Shown here: piece by piece, positions 8,012 through 16,761 of the stretch
Position numbering within the stretch: the first letter of the stretch is position 1
Layout: every line of letters starts with the position of its first letter
Assembly: GCA_045589955.1 (NCBI GenBank)
Contig: JAZNQD010000049.1
Coordinates: 1 to 36,341, forward strand
Direction: 5' to 3'
Origin: CAJGCS01 sp045589955
GTDB lineage: Bacteria > Bacillota_I > Bacilli_A > ML615J-28 > CAG-313
DNA: 36,341 nucleotides
The notes under the pieces: model-generated
Databases searched by the model: none
What the model was told of the DNA's origin: nothing
What the model saw: only the letters and a program-made list of their open reading frames with translations
Program-made: the position numbers and the translations under genes

Positions 8012-10492
8012 TTACTCTACTGGTTCTAAATCTAAGTCATTGCGACAAATAGTGATTTCATATGGTTTTGATTTTGGTGATGAAATCATTTTTTTACCAT
8101 TATCGGCAATAGCTGTTCTTAGAACTGTATAATCAATAGGAACAAAACCATCATCACAGAAAATATAACTTGCAAGATCAGACTTGTTATTTCCATAGTG
8201 AATAACATTCATGTCAATAGCTTCATGCATATTAGATTTAACAACCTTAAGATACATTTTACCAACATGGTTTTTCTTACCCTTGTTAATTTCTTCTGGA
8301 CGCATACGTTTAACATTACCACGATTTGTTAAAATAACGATAATATCTTTTTCACGTACTACCTTAGCCCCAACAACATAGTCATTTGGACGAGATTTTA
8401 GTTCAATTGATTTAACACCAAATGATGCAGGTTCAATAATAGATACTTCACTAGCATCATAACGATTCATAAATCCATCTTTAGTACAAATAACAACTTC
8501 GCCTTCATCACCATTCATCATATCAACGCTTACAACTTCGTCTCCTTCACGAAGTTTAGTAGCCATAACGACTTTAGAATAACGATTAACTTTAAGCTTA
8601 TCAATCTTAATACGTTTGATTAAACCTTGTTTTGTTGCGACAACCGCATATTTGTCAGCATCAAAGTCACTAATTGGATAAGAGAAAATAACTCTTTCAT
8701 CTGGATCCATTGAAATTAAAGTACTTACATGAAAGCCAAGATCCTTGTGCTTACATTCAGGTATTTTATGAATTGGTAAGTAAACATAGTTACCTTTATT
8801 CGTAAATTGTAATAAAACATCAGTAGTTGAAACCGAATAAATATCAGAAATAACATCTCCGTCTTTAAGTTTAGTCGGTTCAGTAGTTGCAAGGAATGCT
8901 TTTTTACTTAAGTGTTTTAAGTAACCATCATGTGAGATGATTAACATTACATCTTCTTTACTAATAATGTCTTCAGTCTTAACAACAATTTCTTCAACTT
9001 CTTGTTCAATTGATGTACGACGAGGTTCATCAATTTGTTCTTTTGTTTCGTTGAATTCCATTGCTATTGCTTTTAATAAACTACGTTCACTATTTAGTGT
9101 TTGTCTAATTTTCTTAATTTTTTGTTCTAATTCTTTTGCTTCTGTACGAAGTTCAAAAATGTCTGTATTTGTTAAACGATATAATTGTAATGTAACAATT
9201 GCTTCAGCTTGTAATTCAGTAAAGTTATACTTAGACATGATGTTTTCTTTTGCATCAGCTTTATTTTTAGAATTACGGATAGTTGCAATAACGGCATCAA
9301 GAATTGAAACCATCGCAATTAAACCATCAACAATCTCAGAACGTTTAAGTGCTCTTTCAAGTTCGAAATTACATTTATTAGTCATAACTTCTTTACGGTG
9401 ACTAATGTATGCATCTAAAATGTCAATAAGACCCATATGATATGGACGACCTTGAGAAATAGCAACAACGTTATAGTTGTAATTAACTTGAAGATCTGTA
9501 CTCTTATATAAGAAACTTAAGATTGTTTCCGGATTTACATCCCTTCTAATATCAATAACAATACGTAAACCAGTTGTTGAGTCAGTTTCATCACGAATAG
9601 CTTTAATACCATCAACACCTTTAGTTTGAATAGCTTCACTCATCTTACGAAGTAAAACAGATTTATTAACTTCATAAGGAATTTCAGTGATGATAATTTG
9701 TGGTTCAACTTTTTCGCGATTAATTGTTGCACGAGCACGAACAACAACTTTTCCGCGTCCTGTTTCATATGCTTTCTTTAATCCCTCTGATTCTAATACA
9801 ATCCCACCAGTTGGGAAGTCTGGACCTTTAACAATTTCTAATAATTCATCTAATGAACAATTAGGATTAGCAATACGATAAATTAAAGCATCTAATACTT
9901 CAATTGGATTATGAGGAGGAATATCAGTAGCATAACCAGCAGCAATACCTGTAGCCCCGTTTACTAAAACATTAGGGAATTTTGTTGGTAATACGATTGG
10001 TTCTAATTCTTCATCATCGAAGTTCGGCATAAAACCTACAGTTCGCTTGTCAATATCTTGAATTAACATTTCTGCATACTTACTCATACGAGCTTCAGTA
10101 TAACGCATTGCGGCTGCAGGGTCACCATCGATACTACCGTTATTCCCGTGCATATCAATAAGTGGAAGTCTCATTTTGAAATCTTGTGACATTCTGACCA
10201 TAGCATCATAAACAGACGCATCACCATGTGGGTGGTATTTACCAATAACATCCCCAACAATACGGGCAGATTTCTTATGTGGCTTTGAAGATAATAATTT
10301 AATTTTAAACATCGCAAATAAAATACGACGTTGTACTGGTTTTAATCCATCTCTTACATCTGGTAAAGCACGTTCTTGAATTACATATTTTGAGAAACGG
10401 CCAAAGCGATCCCCCATAATTTTTTCAAAATTATCTTTAATGATAATTTCAGTTGCAAAACGATTAATTTTTTCAGAAACTCTTCTATTCAT
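8012..10492 (-). CDS. parC: DNA topoisomerase IV subunit A
   Basis: 826-residue breakage-rejoining subunit that unlinks daughter chromosomes together with ParE. The active-site tyrosine is Tyr131 in AAAMRYTEARM. The block IDMHGNNGSIDGDPAAAMRYTE, the missing QRRGG(K/R)G GyrA box in the C-terminal domain and the parE-parC order beside plsY point to ParC, not GyrA. The quinolone-contact region reads HPHGDASVYDAM (residues 87-98): alanine replaces the usual Ser80 (E. coli numbering) and aspartate replaces Glu84. The gene overlaps the end of parE by 8 nt. GGAGG lies about 12 nt before the ATG inside parE. No clear hairpin follows the gene. Confidence 0.95.
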   Translation of the reverse strand: MNRRVSEKINRFATEIIIKDNFEKIMGDRFGRFSKYVIQERALPDVRDGLKPVQRRILFAMFKIKLLSSKPHKKSARIVGDVIGKYHPHGDASVYDAMVRMSQDFKMRLPLIDMHGNNGSIDGDPAAAMRYTEARMSKYAEMLIQDIDKRTVGFMPNFDDEELEPIVLPTKFPNVLVNGATGIAAGYATDIPPHNPIEVLDALIYRIANPNCSLDELLEIVKGPDFPTGGIVLESEGLKKAYETGRGKVVVRARATINREKVEPQIIITEIPYEVNKSVLLRKMSEAIQTKGVDGIKAIRDETDSTTGLRIVIDIRRDVNPETILSFLYKSTDLQVNYNYNVVAISQGRPYHMGLIDILDAYISHRKEVMTNKCNFELERALKRSEIVDGLIAMVSILDAVIATIRNSKNKADAKENIMSKYNFTELQAEAIVTLQLYRLTNTDIFELRTEAKELEQKIKKIRQTLNSERSLLKAIAMEFNETKEQIDEPRRTSIEQEVEEIVVKTEDIISKEDVMLIISHDGYLKHLSKKAFLATTEPTKLKDGDVISDIYSVSTTDVLLQFTNKGNYVYLPIHKIPECKHKDLGFHVSTLISMDPDERVIFSYPISDFDADKYAVVATKQGLIKRIKIDKLKVNRYSKVVMATKLREGDEVVSVDMMNGDEGEVVICTKDGFMNRYDASEVSIIEPASFGVKSIELKSRPNDYVVGAKVVREKDIIVILTNRGNVKRMRPEEINKGKKNHVGKMYLKVVKSNMHEAIDMNVIHYGNNKSDLASYIFCDDGFVPIDYTVLRTAIADNGKKMISSPKSKPYEITICRNDLDLEPVE

Positions 10493-12428
10493 ATTGTTCT
10501 ACATCCTCCAAACTAAAACTATCATCAAAATCGAAACTAACATTTGATTCAATCCATTCACGACGACGTTCAACATCATCACCCATAAGAATCATCATCT
10601 CTTTTTCAGCAAGTGATTCTTCAGAAATTTCAACTTGAATTAAGGTACGATTAGCTGGGTCCATAGTTGTTTCTTTTAATTGTGAAGCATTCATTTCCCC
10701 TAAACCTTTGTAACGTTGGATTTGAACATTTTTAAGTTTACTTACTTTTTCTCTTAACTCTTCATCTGTCCAAGCATACTCATGACCATTTTTATAAGTA
10801 ATCTTATAAAGTGGTGGAGTTGCAATGAAAACATAGCCATTTTCAATTAATGGACGCATATACCCAAAGAAGAAAGTTAAAAGTAAAGTTTGAATATGGG
10901 CACCATCGGTATCGGCATCGGTCATAATAATAATACGACGATAATTACATTTACTTAAATCAAAGTCTTTACCAGTACCAGTACCAATTGCATTAATTAA
11001 AGAAACTAATTCTTCATTCTTAAGAATTTCTTCAAAACGAATTCTTGCAGTATTCAAAACCTTACCTCTTAATGGTAAGATTGCTTGGAACTTACTATCA
11101 CGTCCAAGTTTAGCTGAACCACCGGCTGAATCCCCTTCGACAATGAATAATTCATTTAATTGAGGATTTCGTGTTTGAGGTGGAACAAGTTTACCAATTA
11201 AATTGGCCGGTTTAGACATCTTTTGTTTAGCATTTCTTTGCTCATCACGAGCTTTACGAGCAGCCTCACGTGCCTTAGCAGCTTTTACTGTTTTTGCAAT
11301 TAAAGCTGATGCAATTTGGCCTTTTTCGGCTAAGAAAGTTTTAACATTATCATAAATTACTTGTTCAACAACGTTTTTAGCTTCTGGTGTACCTAATTTA
11401 TTTTTAGTTTGTCCTTCAAATTGTAATAAATTTTCAGGAATACGAACAGAAATAATGGCAGTTAAGCTTTCACGAATATCAACACCATCTAAGTTAGGAT
11501 CTTTATCTTTTAAAATACCAATTAAACGGGCATGGTCGTTGATTGCTCTTGTCATTGCTGCTCTAAAACCAACTTCGTGGGTACCACCATCACGAGTACG
11601 AATATTATTTACAAATGATAAAATATTTTCATTGTAAACATCATCGCAATAAAGCATTGTTGCTTCAACTTGAATATTAGATGCTGAACCAACAAAGAAT
11701 GGAGCTTCATGCATTGGCTTTTTGCCAGCAGTGATATTATTAATATATTCAACTAAACCATTTTGAAAATGGAAAACTTCAGATTTCTTTGTTCTTAGGT
11801 CATTTAACTCAATATACAAACCCTTAATTAAAAAAGCAGATTCTTTTAAACGGCTTGCAATTGTTTTGTAATCATAAATTGTTGATGAAAAGATTTTACC
11901 ATCAGGTTTAAATTTAATTGTTGTCCCTGTTCTTTTCGTATCACCTAAGTTTTTTGGTTTTTCAATAATCTTACCACCATTTTTAAATACTTGGTGATAA
12001 ATTTTACCATCACGATGAATAGTTAATTCTAACCACTCACTTAATGCATTAACTACTGATGAACCAACCCCGTGTAAACCACCGGCTACTTTATATCCAC
12101 CCTCAGAGTCAAATTTACCTCCGGCATGAAGGGTATTAAAAATAACTTGTGGAGTTGGTAGTTTTTCAGTTTTGTGCATACCTGTTGGAATACCACGACC
12201 ATTATCAATAATTTCAATACTGTTGTCAATATGAATATTTACTATAATTTTGTCGCCATAACCAGATAAAGCTTCGTCAATTGCATTGTCAATAATTTCC
12301 CATACAAGATGATGCAAACCTCTTGCATCAGTAGATCCAATATACATCCCTGGTCTTTTACGAACAGCTTCTAAACCTTGTAAGACTTGTATCGAATCTT
12401 CATTGTAAGTATTCACATTTTTTGCCAT
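10485..12428 (-). CDS. parE: DNA topoisomerase IV subunit B
   Basis: ATPase subunit of topoisomerase IV, 647 residues from the preferred start. The GHKL ATPase domain shows EIIDNAIDEA, DNGRGIP and GLHGVGSSVVNALS in the first 120 residues; the TOPRIM domain shows EGDSAGGSAK and later DADTDGAHI. I chose ATG at 12428 because AAAGGAG is 8 nt upstream; a GTG three codons earlier overlaps that site. A good sigma-A promoter lies about 45 nt upstream. Divergent from plsY, as in Bacillus. GyrB is the alternative, but the context favours ParE. Confidence 0.94.
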   Translation of the reverse strand: MAKNVNTYNEDSIQVLQGLEAVRKRPGMYIGSTDARGLHHLVWEIIDNAIDEALSGYGDKIIVNIHIDNSIEIIDNGRGIPTGMHKTEKLPTPQVIFNTLHAGGKFDSEGGYKVAGGLHGVGSSVVNALSEWLELTIHRDGKIYHQVFKNGGKIIEKPKNLGDTKRTGTTIKFKPDGKIFSSTIYDYKTIASRLKESAFLIKGLYIELNDLRTKKSEVFHFQNGLVEYINNITAGKKPMHEAPFFVGSASNIQVEATMLYCDDVYNENILSFVNNIRTRDGGTHEVGFRAAMTRAINDHARLIGILKDKDPNLDGVDIRESLTAIISVRIPENLLQFEGQTKNKLGTPEAKNVVEQVIYDNVKTFLAEKGQIASALIAKTVKAAKAREAARKARDEQRNAKQKMSKPANLIGKLVPPQTRNPQLNELFIVEGDSAGGSAKLGRDSKFQAILPLRGKVLNTARIRFEEILKNEELVSLINAIGTGTGKDFDLSKCNYRRIIIMTDADTDGAHIQTLLLTFFFGYMRPLIENGYVFIATPPLYKITYKNGHEYAWTDEELREKVSKLKNVQIQRYKGLGEMNASQLKETTMDPANRTLIQVEISEESLAEKEMMILMGDDVERRREWIESNVSFDFDDSFSLEDVEQYE

Positions 12429-12471
12429 AGTACTCACTCCTTTTCTAATTTTTCACGTTATTCTTAATCTT

Positions 12472-12500
12472 ATTATAACATAAGGCAAAAAATATTTCAA
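12472..12500 (-). promoter_or_regulatory. Sigma-A promoter for parE-parC
   Basis: Minus strand: TTGAAA (12495-12500), 17-nt spacer, TATAAT (12472-12477), with TGT before the -10. Confidence 0.85.
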
Positions 12501-12615
12501 GTAAAATGGATTTTTTTTCGATTTTAGTTATAGATTTTACATATTATTGCTATACGAGTTGTTCCAAAATTCGATATTTTTAGTTATCATTTTAATAGTA
12601 AAAAAGCCTAATATT

Positions 12616-12624
12616 TGATATAAT
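12616..12624 (+). promoter_or_regulatory. Extended -10 promoter for plsY
   Basis: TGATATAAT (12616-12624), 24 nt before the TTG start codon of plsY. No recognisable -35 at 17 nt. Confidence 0.6.
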
Positions 12625-12648
12625 TAAGCGCGAAAAGAGGTGAATTAA

Positions 12649-13326
12649 TTGAAATATATTGGTATAATTGTTCCAATTTTACTATTAATTACTTCATATT
12701 TGCTTGGTTCGATACCATTTGCCTTAATAATAAGTAAAGTTTTTAAAGGAATTGATATCAGAGAACATGGCAGCAAGAATATGGGAACAACAAACACTCT
12801 TCGTGTGTTAGGACCTAAATACGCACTTATTGTTTTTATTTTAGATGCTTTAAAAGCTGGTCTTATTGTTCTACTTTTTAGTACAGGACTATTAGATTAT
12901 CAAGCAGATTGGATGATTTTAAAAATCCATCCTATTATTTATGGACTAGTCGCCGTTATTGGTCATGCCTTTCCTGTTTTTGCAGATTTCAAAGGAGGAA
13001 AAGGGATTGCTTGTAGTGCCGGAATAGCTATCGCTTATTGTCCGGGGATTTTCTTAATTGCCATATCAATTTTCCTAATTGTCTTACTAATATCTAAATA
13101 TGTTTCTTTATCATCAATTTGTGGTATTGGTACTGCCTTTATATGTTCTTTTTTTAAACATCAAAATGGGAAAATCGACTGGACATTTGTAATATGTGTA
13201 TTCTTGTTATGGATTTTTATTATCATTCTCCATCGTAAAAATATTGTTAAAATATTCAAACATCAAGAATCAAAACTTGATTTATTAAAGAAATTAAAAG
13301 AAAGAAAAAATAGAAAAAGCAACTAA
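12649..13326 (+). CDS. plsY: Acyl-phosphate:glycerol-3-phosphate acyltransferase
   Basis: 225-residue membrane enzyme that moves an acyl group from acyl-phosphate to glycerol-3-phosphate, the first acylation in phospholipid synthesis. It has the three family motifs: GSIPFALI with HGSKNMGTTNTLRVLG (residues 21-60), GHAFPVFADFKGGKG (about 105-120) and the C-terminal loop with HRKNI near residue 203. About five hydrophobic segments are visible, and the basic C-terminal tail is probably cytoplasmic. The start is TTG, supported by AGAGGTG 8 nt upstream; the first in-frame ATG is far inside motif 1. One of the few plus-strand genes, divergent from parE. Confidence 0.95.
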   Translation: MKYIGIIVPILLLITSYLLGSIPFALIISKVFKGIDIREHGSKNMGTTNTLRVLGPKYALIVFILDALKAGLIVLLFSTGLLDYQADWMILKIHPIIYGLVAVIGHAFPVFADFKGGKGIACSAGIAIAYCPGIFLIAISIFLIVLLISKYVSLSSICGIGTAFICSFFKHQNGKIDWTFVICVFLLWIFIIILHRKNIVKIFKHQESKLDLLKKLKERKNRKSN

Positions 13327-13342
13327 CTACCGTTAGTTGCTT
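13317..13342. terminator. Bidirectional terminator between plsY and yneF
   Basis: Stem AAGCAACTAAC with its complement and a 4-nt loop, A-rich on one side and T-rich (TTCTTTT) on the other. It includes the plsY stop codon and serves convergent plsY (+) and yneF (-). Confidence 0.8.
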
Positions 13343-13345
13343 CTT

Positions 13346-13567
13346 TTATTTATATTGATTCATTGCTTCCATTACTCTTGTAATATCTTTTTCAGAAGGT
13401 TTACGTCCCATTTGCATAAACATTGCTCTGATCATATTACGGTTAATTGGTGGATTTTTCTTTAATTGTTTATTAAAAATTGCTCTCATAACAAATAAAC
13501 CTATAACTGCACCAACAACTAAACAAGCTAGTCCAATTAATATTACCCAATACCATTCTATTTTCAT
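13346..13567 (-). CDS. yneF: YneF family (UPF0154) membrane protein
   Basis: 73 residues: one N-terminal transmembrane helix (about residues 6-28), then a basic cytoplasmic tail with the family block NPPINRNMIRAMFMQMGRKPSEKDI. The function is not established; the family is small and common in Firmicutes and Mollicutes. It has its own sigma-A promoter and a strong Shine-Dalgarno (CGGAGGTG), and is transcribed alone between two terminators. Confidence 0.92.
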   Translation of the reverse strand: MKIEWYWVILIGLACLVVGAVIGLFVMRAIFNKQLKKNPPINRNMIRAMFMQMGRKPSEKDITRVMEAMNQYK

Positions 13568-13596
13568 GTTATTGCACCTCCGTTTTTCTCATGAAA

Positions 13597-13625
13597 AGTA
13601 TATCATAAAAACACATTTTTTACAA
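13597..13625 (-). promoter_or_regulatory. Sigma-A promoter for yneF
   Basis: Minus strand: TTGTAA (13620-13625), 17-nt spacer, TATACT (13597-13602) with TGA upstream. Confidence 0.8.
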
Positions 13626-13653
13626 GTGAAAAGAAAAAACTAAAACGTAATTC

Positions 13654-13682
13654 TTGCAAAAAACAATTATTTATATTATAAT
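13654..13682 (+). promoter_or_regulatory. Sigma-A promoter for the ferredoxin gene
   Basis: TTGCAA (13654-13659), 17-nt spacer, TATAAT (13677-13682), 33 nt before the ATG. Confidence 0.85.
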
Positions 13683-13715
13683 TAATTACGAAAATATTTA
13701 TGGAGGAAGTTTATT

Positions 13716-13883
13716 ATGCCAAGATTAATTACAGACGCATGTTTAGGTTGTGGTACTTGTGCTGGTGAATGTCCAGTTGATTGCATTTCTGAAGGCGATA
13801 TCTATGTTATCGACGCAAGTCAATGTATCGATTGCGGTGCTTGCCAAGATGCATGTCCAGTAGGCGCTATCGTTGAAGAATAA
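13716..13883 (+). CDS. 2[4Fe-4S] ferredoxin
   Basis: 55-residue clostridial-type ferredoxin, a soluble low-potential electron carrier. It has two cluster motifs: CLGCGTCAGECPVD (Cys9, 12, 15, 19) and CIDCGACQDACPVG (Cys37, 40, 43, 47), each of the form CxxCxxCxxxCP. TGGAGGAAG precedes the ATG. It stands alone between its own promoter and a bidirectional terminator, as expected for an abundant carrier. Its presence supports an anaerobic lifestyle. GC-richer codons such as GAC, GCA and ATC suggest high expression (inference). Confidence 0.96.
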   Translation: MPRLITDACLGCGTCAGECPVDCISEGDIYVIDASQCIDCGACQDACPVGAIVEE

Positions 13884-13895
13884 TTAAAAAAATAG

Positions 13896-13930
13896 AAAAG
13901 AACTTAAAACGTTAAGTTTTAAGTTCTTTT
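13896..13930. terminator. Bidirectional terminator between ferredoxin and yqfO
   Basis: 15-bp perfect stem (13896-13910 with 13916-13930), 5-nt loop, T-run on the plus strand and a T-rich stretch on the minus strand. It serves both convergent genes. Confidence 0.9.
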
Positions 13931-13931
13931 T

Positions 13932-14711
13932 TTATAAAGTATTAAATGGATTAATATTATTTTCACTTATGATAAATTCAACATCAGGGAATTGTTCTTC
14001 TAAATCTTTTTTAACAATACTTGCAAAATGGCGTTCAATTGCGTGACTTACTTCAATTAAACAAAGACCATTTTCAAGCGCATCAAGAGCTTGGTGATGA
14101 TGAACTTCTCCTGTAACAAAAACATCACATTGATTACGAAGAGCAGTATACATTTCACTTGCACCAGATCCACCGACAATGCCTACTTTTTTGATAATTT
14201 TGTTAGAATCACCTACAAAGCGAATTGATGGCTCTTCTAGATTATTAGCTGTTTGCTTAACAAAATCGCCTAATGTCACTGGTTCAACTTCGCCAATTCG
14301 AAGAAGTGTTTTAGAAGATGGTTCAGGTTCAGTCATATAAATGTTTTTCAAACCTAATTTTTTTGCTAAAACATCATTCATACCATTAACACCCACATCA
14401 TAATTTGTATGCATTGCAAAAACATTAATTTTATTTTTAAAAATTGTCAACATCTTTTTACCATTAATACTATCATAATTTAGACTAAGCATTGGATAGT
14501 ATAAAAAAGGATGATGTAAAAGTAAAAAATCAACTTTTTTCTTTTCGGCTTCTTCTACTACAGCTAATGAACCATCCAAAGCAATTAAAACTTTTTTCAC
14601 TTCATGATTCATCGAACCAAATTGAAGTCCTATTTTTCCTGCATCACTATCATATGCTGTATTTAGGGGATATTTTTCTAATAAATAATTTACGATTTCA
14701 TTAACTTTCAT
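13932..14711 (-). CDS. yqfO: Nif3-like dinuclear metal-centre protein (YqfO)
   Basis: 259 residues from the ATG at 14711. Expected metal ligands are visible: HHPF in LLLHHPFLYYP, HTNYD in the next block, and the C-terminal EVHHHQALDALENG with an SHAIE glutamate. The family forms hexameric rings; its biochemical role is not settled, though it is linked to GTP cyclohydrolase-like folds. It is the short form: the roughly 100-residue inserted domain of Bacillus YqfO is absent. I chose ATG at 14711 because GAAGAGG lies 6 nt upstream within trmK; a TTG five codons earlier overlaps that site. It overlaps trmK by 11 nt, as in Bacillus yqfN-yqfO. Confidence 0.92.
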   Translation of the reverse strand: MKVNEIVNYLLEKYPLNTAYDSDAGKIGLQFGSMNHEVKKVLIALDGSLAVVEEAEKKKVDFLLLHHPFLYYPMLSLNYDSINGKKMLTIFKNKINVFAMHTNYDVGVNGMNDVLAKKLGLKNIYMTEPEPSSKTLLRIGEVEPVTLGDFVKQTANNLEEPSIRFVGDSNKIIKKVGIVGGSGASEMYTALRNQCDVFVTGEVHHHQALDALENGLCLIEVSHAIERHFASIVKKDLEEQFPDVEFIISENNINPFNTL

Positions 14712-15369
14712 ATAAAACCTCTTCAATCATTTTAATTTCATTTTGAATTGTTTGATATTTAGGATCGCTGGTAGATAGATTATTTAAAATGTTTTTACAT
14801 AGTTGTAATTTATTTTGCCATTTTTCAATAAATAAAGGGTTTTTCTTATTCATAAGAATAGGACCAAACAAGACATCTTTATTATCAAACTTAATGTTTC
14901 TTCCATCAAATGTAACTACTAATATTTCATATACTTTACTCATATCAGAAACAATTTCTTCATCGATAATGGCAAATCCATGAATATATAAATAATGTCT
15001 AAGAAAAGAAACTTTAGAATTTGGTTGTAGAATAAATTTTTTAATTTTTTTAGCTTTATTATAGTCAGATTCAATAATTTGCGAGATAAGTTCTCCGCCC
15101 ATTCCACAAATCGCAACCGTATCAATGCATGATTCTAAATTAGAAATACCACTTGATAGACTATAAAGGACTTGACATTTTTTCTCATAAGGCTTTAAAT
15201 TTTGTTTTGCACTCATCAAAGGTCCGTTTTTATTATCAATCAGTTGAACAAACTTTACTCCTTTATCAATTGCCATCATAGCCAGATATCCATGGTCACA
15301 ACCAACATCAGCTAATTTATCTTCACTATCAATAAATTCAAGAACTTTGCTTAATCTTTCATTTTTCAT
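14701..15369 (-). CDS. trmK: tRNA (adenine-N1)-methyltransferase TrmK
   Basis: 222 residues. TrmK methylates A22 of tRNA with S-adenosylmethionine. The cofactor-binding motif is LADVGCDHGYLAM (residues 18-30); VAICGMGGELI (about 84-94) and an LQPNS block (about 112-116) match the family. It has its own promoter between the rpoD terminator and the gene, with a weak Shine-Dalgarno (GGTG). It is cotranscribed with yqfO. Confidence 0.92.
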   Translation of the reverse strand: MKNERLSKVLEFIDSEDKLADVGCDHGYLAMMAIDKGVKFVQLIDNKNGPLMSAKQNLKPYEKKCQVLYSLSSGISNLESCIDTVAICGMGGELISQIIESDYNKAKKIKKFILQPNSKVSFLRHYLYIHGFAIIDEEIVSDMSKVYEILVVTFDGRNIKFDNKDVLFGPILMNKKNPLFIEKWQNKLQLCKNILNNLSTSDPKYQTIQNEIKMIEEVLYES

Positions 15370-15395
15370 AATCTACACCAATTATCTTTTTTTAT

Positions 15396-15424
15396 ATTAT
15401 ATCGTAAATAAAAAAATTATTCAA
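15396..15424 (-). promoter_or_regulatory. Sigma-A promoter for trmK-yqfO
   Basis: Minus strand: TTGAAT (15419-15424), 17-nt spacer, TATAAT (15396-15401). Confidence 0.8.
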
Positions 15425-15437
15425 GAATTTTAAATAA

Positions 15438-15475
15438 AAAAGCCAACAATGCTATTTATCAGCTTTGTTGGCTTT
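15438..15475 (-). terminator. Terminator of the glyS-dnaG-rpoD operon
   Basis: Long stem AAAGCCAACAA ... TTGTTGGCTTT with an inner GCT/AGC pair, then a T-run on the minus strand. Confidence 0.85.
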
Positions 15476-15486
15476 AATATTATTGT

Positions 15487-16761
15487 TTAATTATTGTCAA
15501 CACGATGTTGTTGAAGACGGCTTAAGCGAGAAGGATGTCTCAATCTTCTTAAAGCTTTCGCTTCAATTTGACGAATACGTTCACGAGTAACATTAAATTC
15601 ACGACCAACTTCTTCTAAAGTTCGAGGATGATTATCATCTAAACCATATCTTAAACGAATTACTCTTTCCTCACGAGGAGTTAAAGTTTGTAATACAGCA
15701 TTAATTTCTTCTTTGAAGATTTGTGATTGTGTATATTCAAGTGGATTTTGCGTATCCGCATCTTTAATAAAATCGCCTAGGCTAGAATCATCATCATCAC
15801 CAACTTTAGCATCAAAGCTAATTGGTTCTAAGGCAATTCGTTGAATACGAAGTACTTTTTCAACACTAATTTCCATTTCTTGTGCAATTTCTTCCGGAGT
15901 AGGATCACGATGTTTTTCTTGCGTTAACTTACGAGTAGCTTTCATAAGTTTATTAATTGTTTCAACCATATGTACTGGAACACGAATAGTACGACCTTGG
16001 TCAGCAATTGCTCTATTAATAGATTGACGAATCCACCAAGTAGCATAAGTTGAAAACTTACAGCCCTTAGTTGGGTCAAACTTACTTACTGACTTCATTA
16101 ACCCCATATTACCTTCTTGAATTAAATCTAAGAAAGGTAATCCACGTCCCATATATTTTTTAGCAACGAAAATAACAAGTCTAAAGTTTGATTCAATTAA
16201 AAGATTACGAGCTTCTTCGCCTTGTTCAATCTTAGCTTGTAATTTTTTAAGTTCTTCAGGAGAAATCTTTTTACCTTGTCGTTCATAAGCATCAATTTTC
16301 CCCTTACACATAATACCTTCTTGAACAGTACGAGCAAGTTCATATTCTTGTGTAACAGTTAACAATTCAATTTGACCAATTTCATGAAGATACATTTTAA
16401 CTGGATCATCTGTGCGTCTAAATGTTGTTGAGAAGTCTTCAAAGTCTTCAACTTTGATTTCTTGTTCAACTGATCTTGTTAATTCTGCAATTTCTTCATC
16501 AGTTTCTGGGTCTTCTAAGAAATCTTCAAAAGCTTCCATATCATCTAAATCGTCAAGATTTATGTTTTCCATAACTAAATCATCACTGTCTTTTGTTAAT
16601 TCAATACCTAAATTTTCAAAGTATTCAACAACATCATCAAGCAAATCTTCGTTAAGGTCGCCAAAAACTTTATAGATTTGACTTAAAGATAGATAGTTTT
16701 TCTCTTCTGCATCTTTCTTTAATTTTTCAATTTGTTCTTTGTATAATTCTAAATCTAACAT
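15487..16761 (-). CDS. rpoD: RNA polymerase primary sigma factor (sigma-A)
   Basis: 424-residue housekeeping sigma factor. In order: region 1.1 with an acidic stretch (about 65-95), region 1.2 (DPVKMYLHEIG, about 118), region 2 (SNFRLVIFVAKKYMGRGLPF ... STYATWWIRQSINRAIADQ), region 3, and region 4.2 (TLEEVGREFNVTRERIRQIE). There is no large non-conserved insert, the usual form in Firmicutes. Its ATG overlaps the dnaG stop by one base (TAATG), with AAAGGAG upstream. The extended -10 promoters seen in this window are the kind this protein reads, through region 3. Confidence 0.97.
   Translation of the reverse strand: MLDLELYKEQIEKLKKDAEEKNYLSLSQIYKVFGDLNEDLLDDVVEYFENLGIELTKDSDDLVMENINLDDLDDMEAFEDFLEDPETDEEIAELTRSVEQEIKVEDFEDFSTTFRRTDDPVKMYLHEIGQIELLTVTQEYELARTVQEGIMCKGKIDAYERQGKKISPEELKKLQAKIEQGEEARNLLIESNFRLVIFVAKKYMGRGLPFLDLIQEGNMGLMKSVSKFDPTKGCKFSTYATWWIRQSINRAIADQGRTIRVPVHMVETINKLMKATRKLTQEKHRDPTPEEIAQEMEISVEKVLRIQRIALEPISFDAKVGDDDDSSLGDFIKDADTQNPLEYTQSQIFKEEINAVLQTLTPREERVIRLRYGLDDNHPRTLEEVGREFNVTRERIRQIEAKALRRLRHPSRLSRLQQHRVDNN

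Noticed and set aside
8937..9401. 154-codon open frame on the plus strand inside parC
   Set aside because: Antisense to a strongly conserved gene, composition is a Ser/Ile-rich shadow, no ribosome-binding site.
8012..12428. Gyrase (gyrA/gyrB) instead of topoisomerase IV
   Set aside because: No GyrA box, subunit B-A order with overlap beside plsY, and ParC-type sequence around Tyr131.
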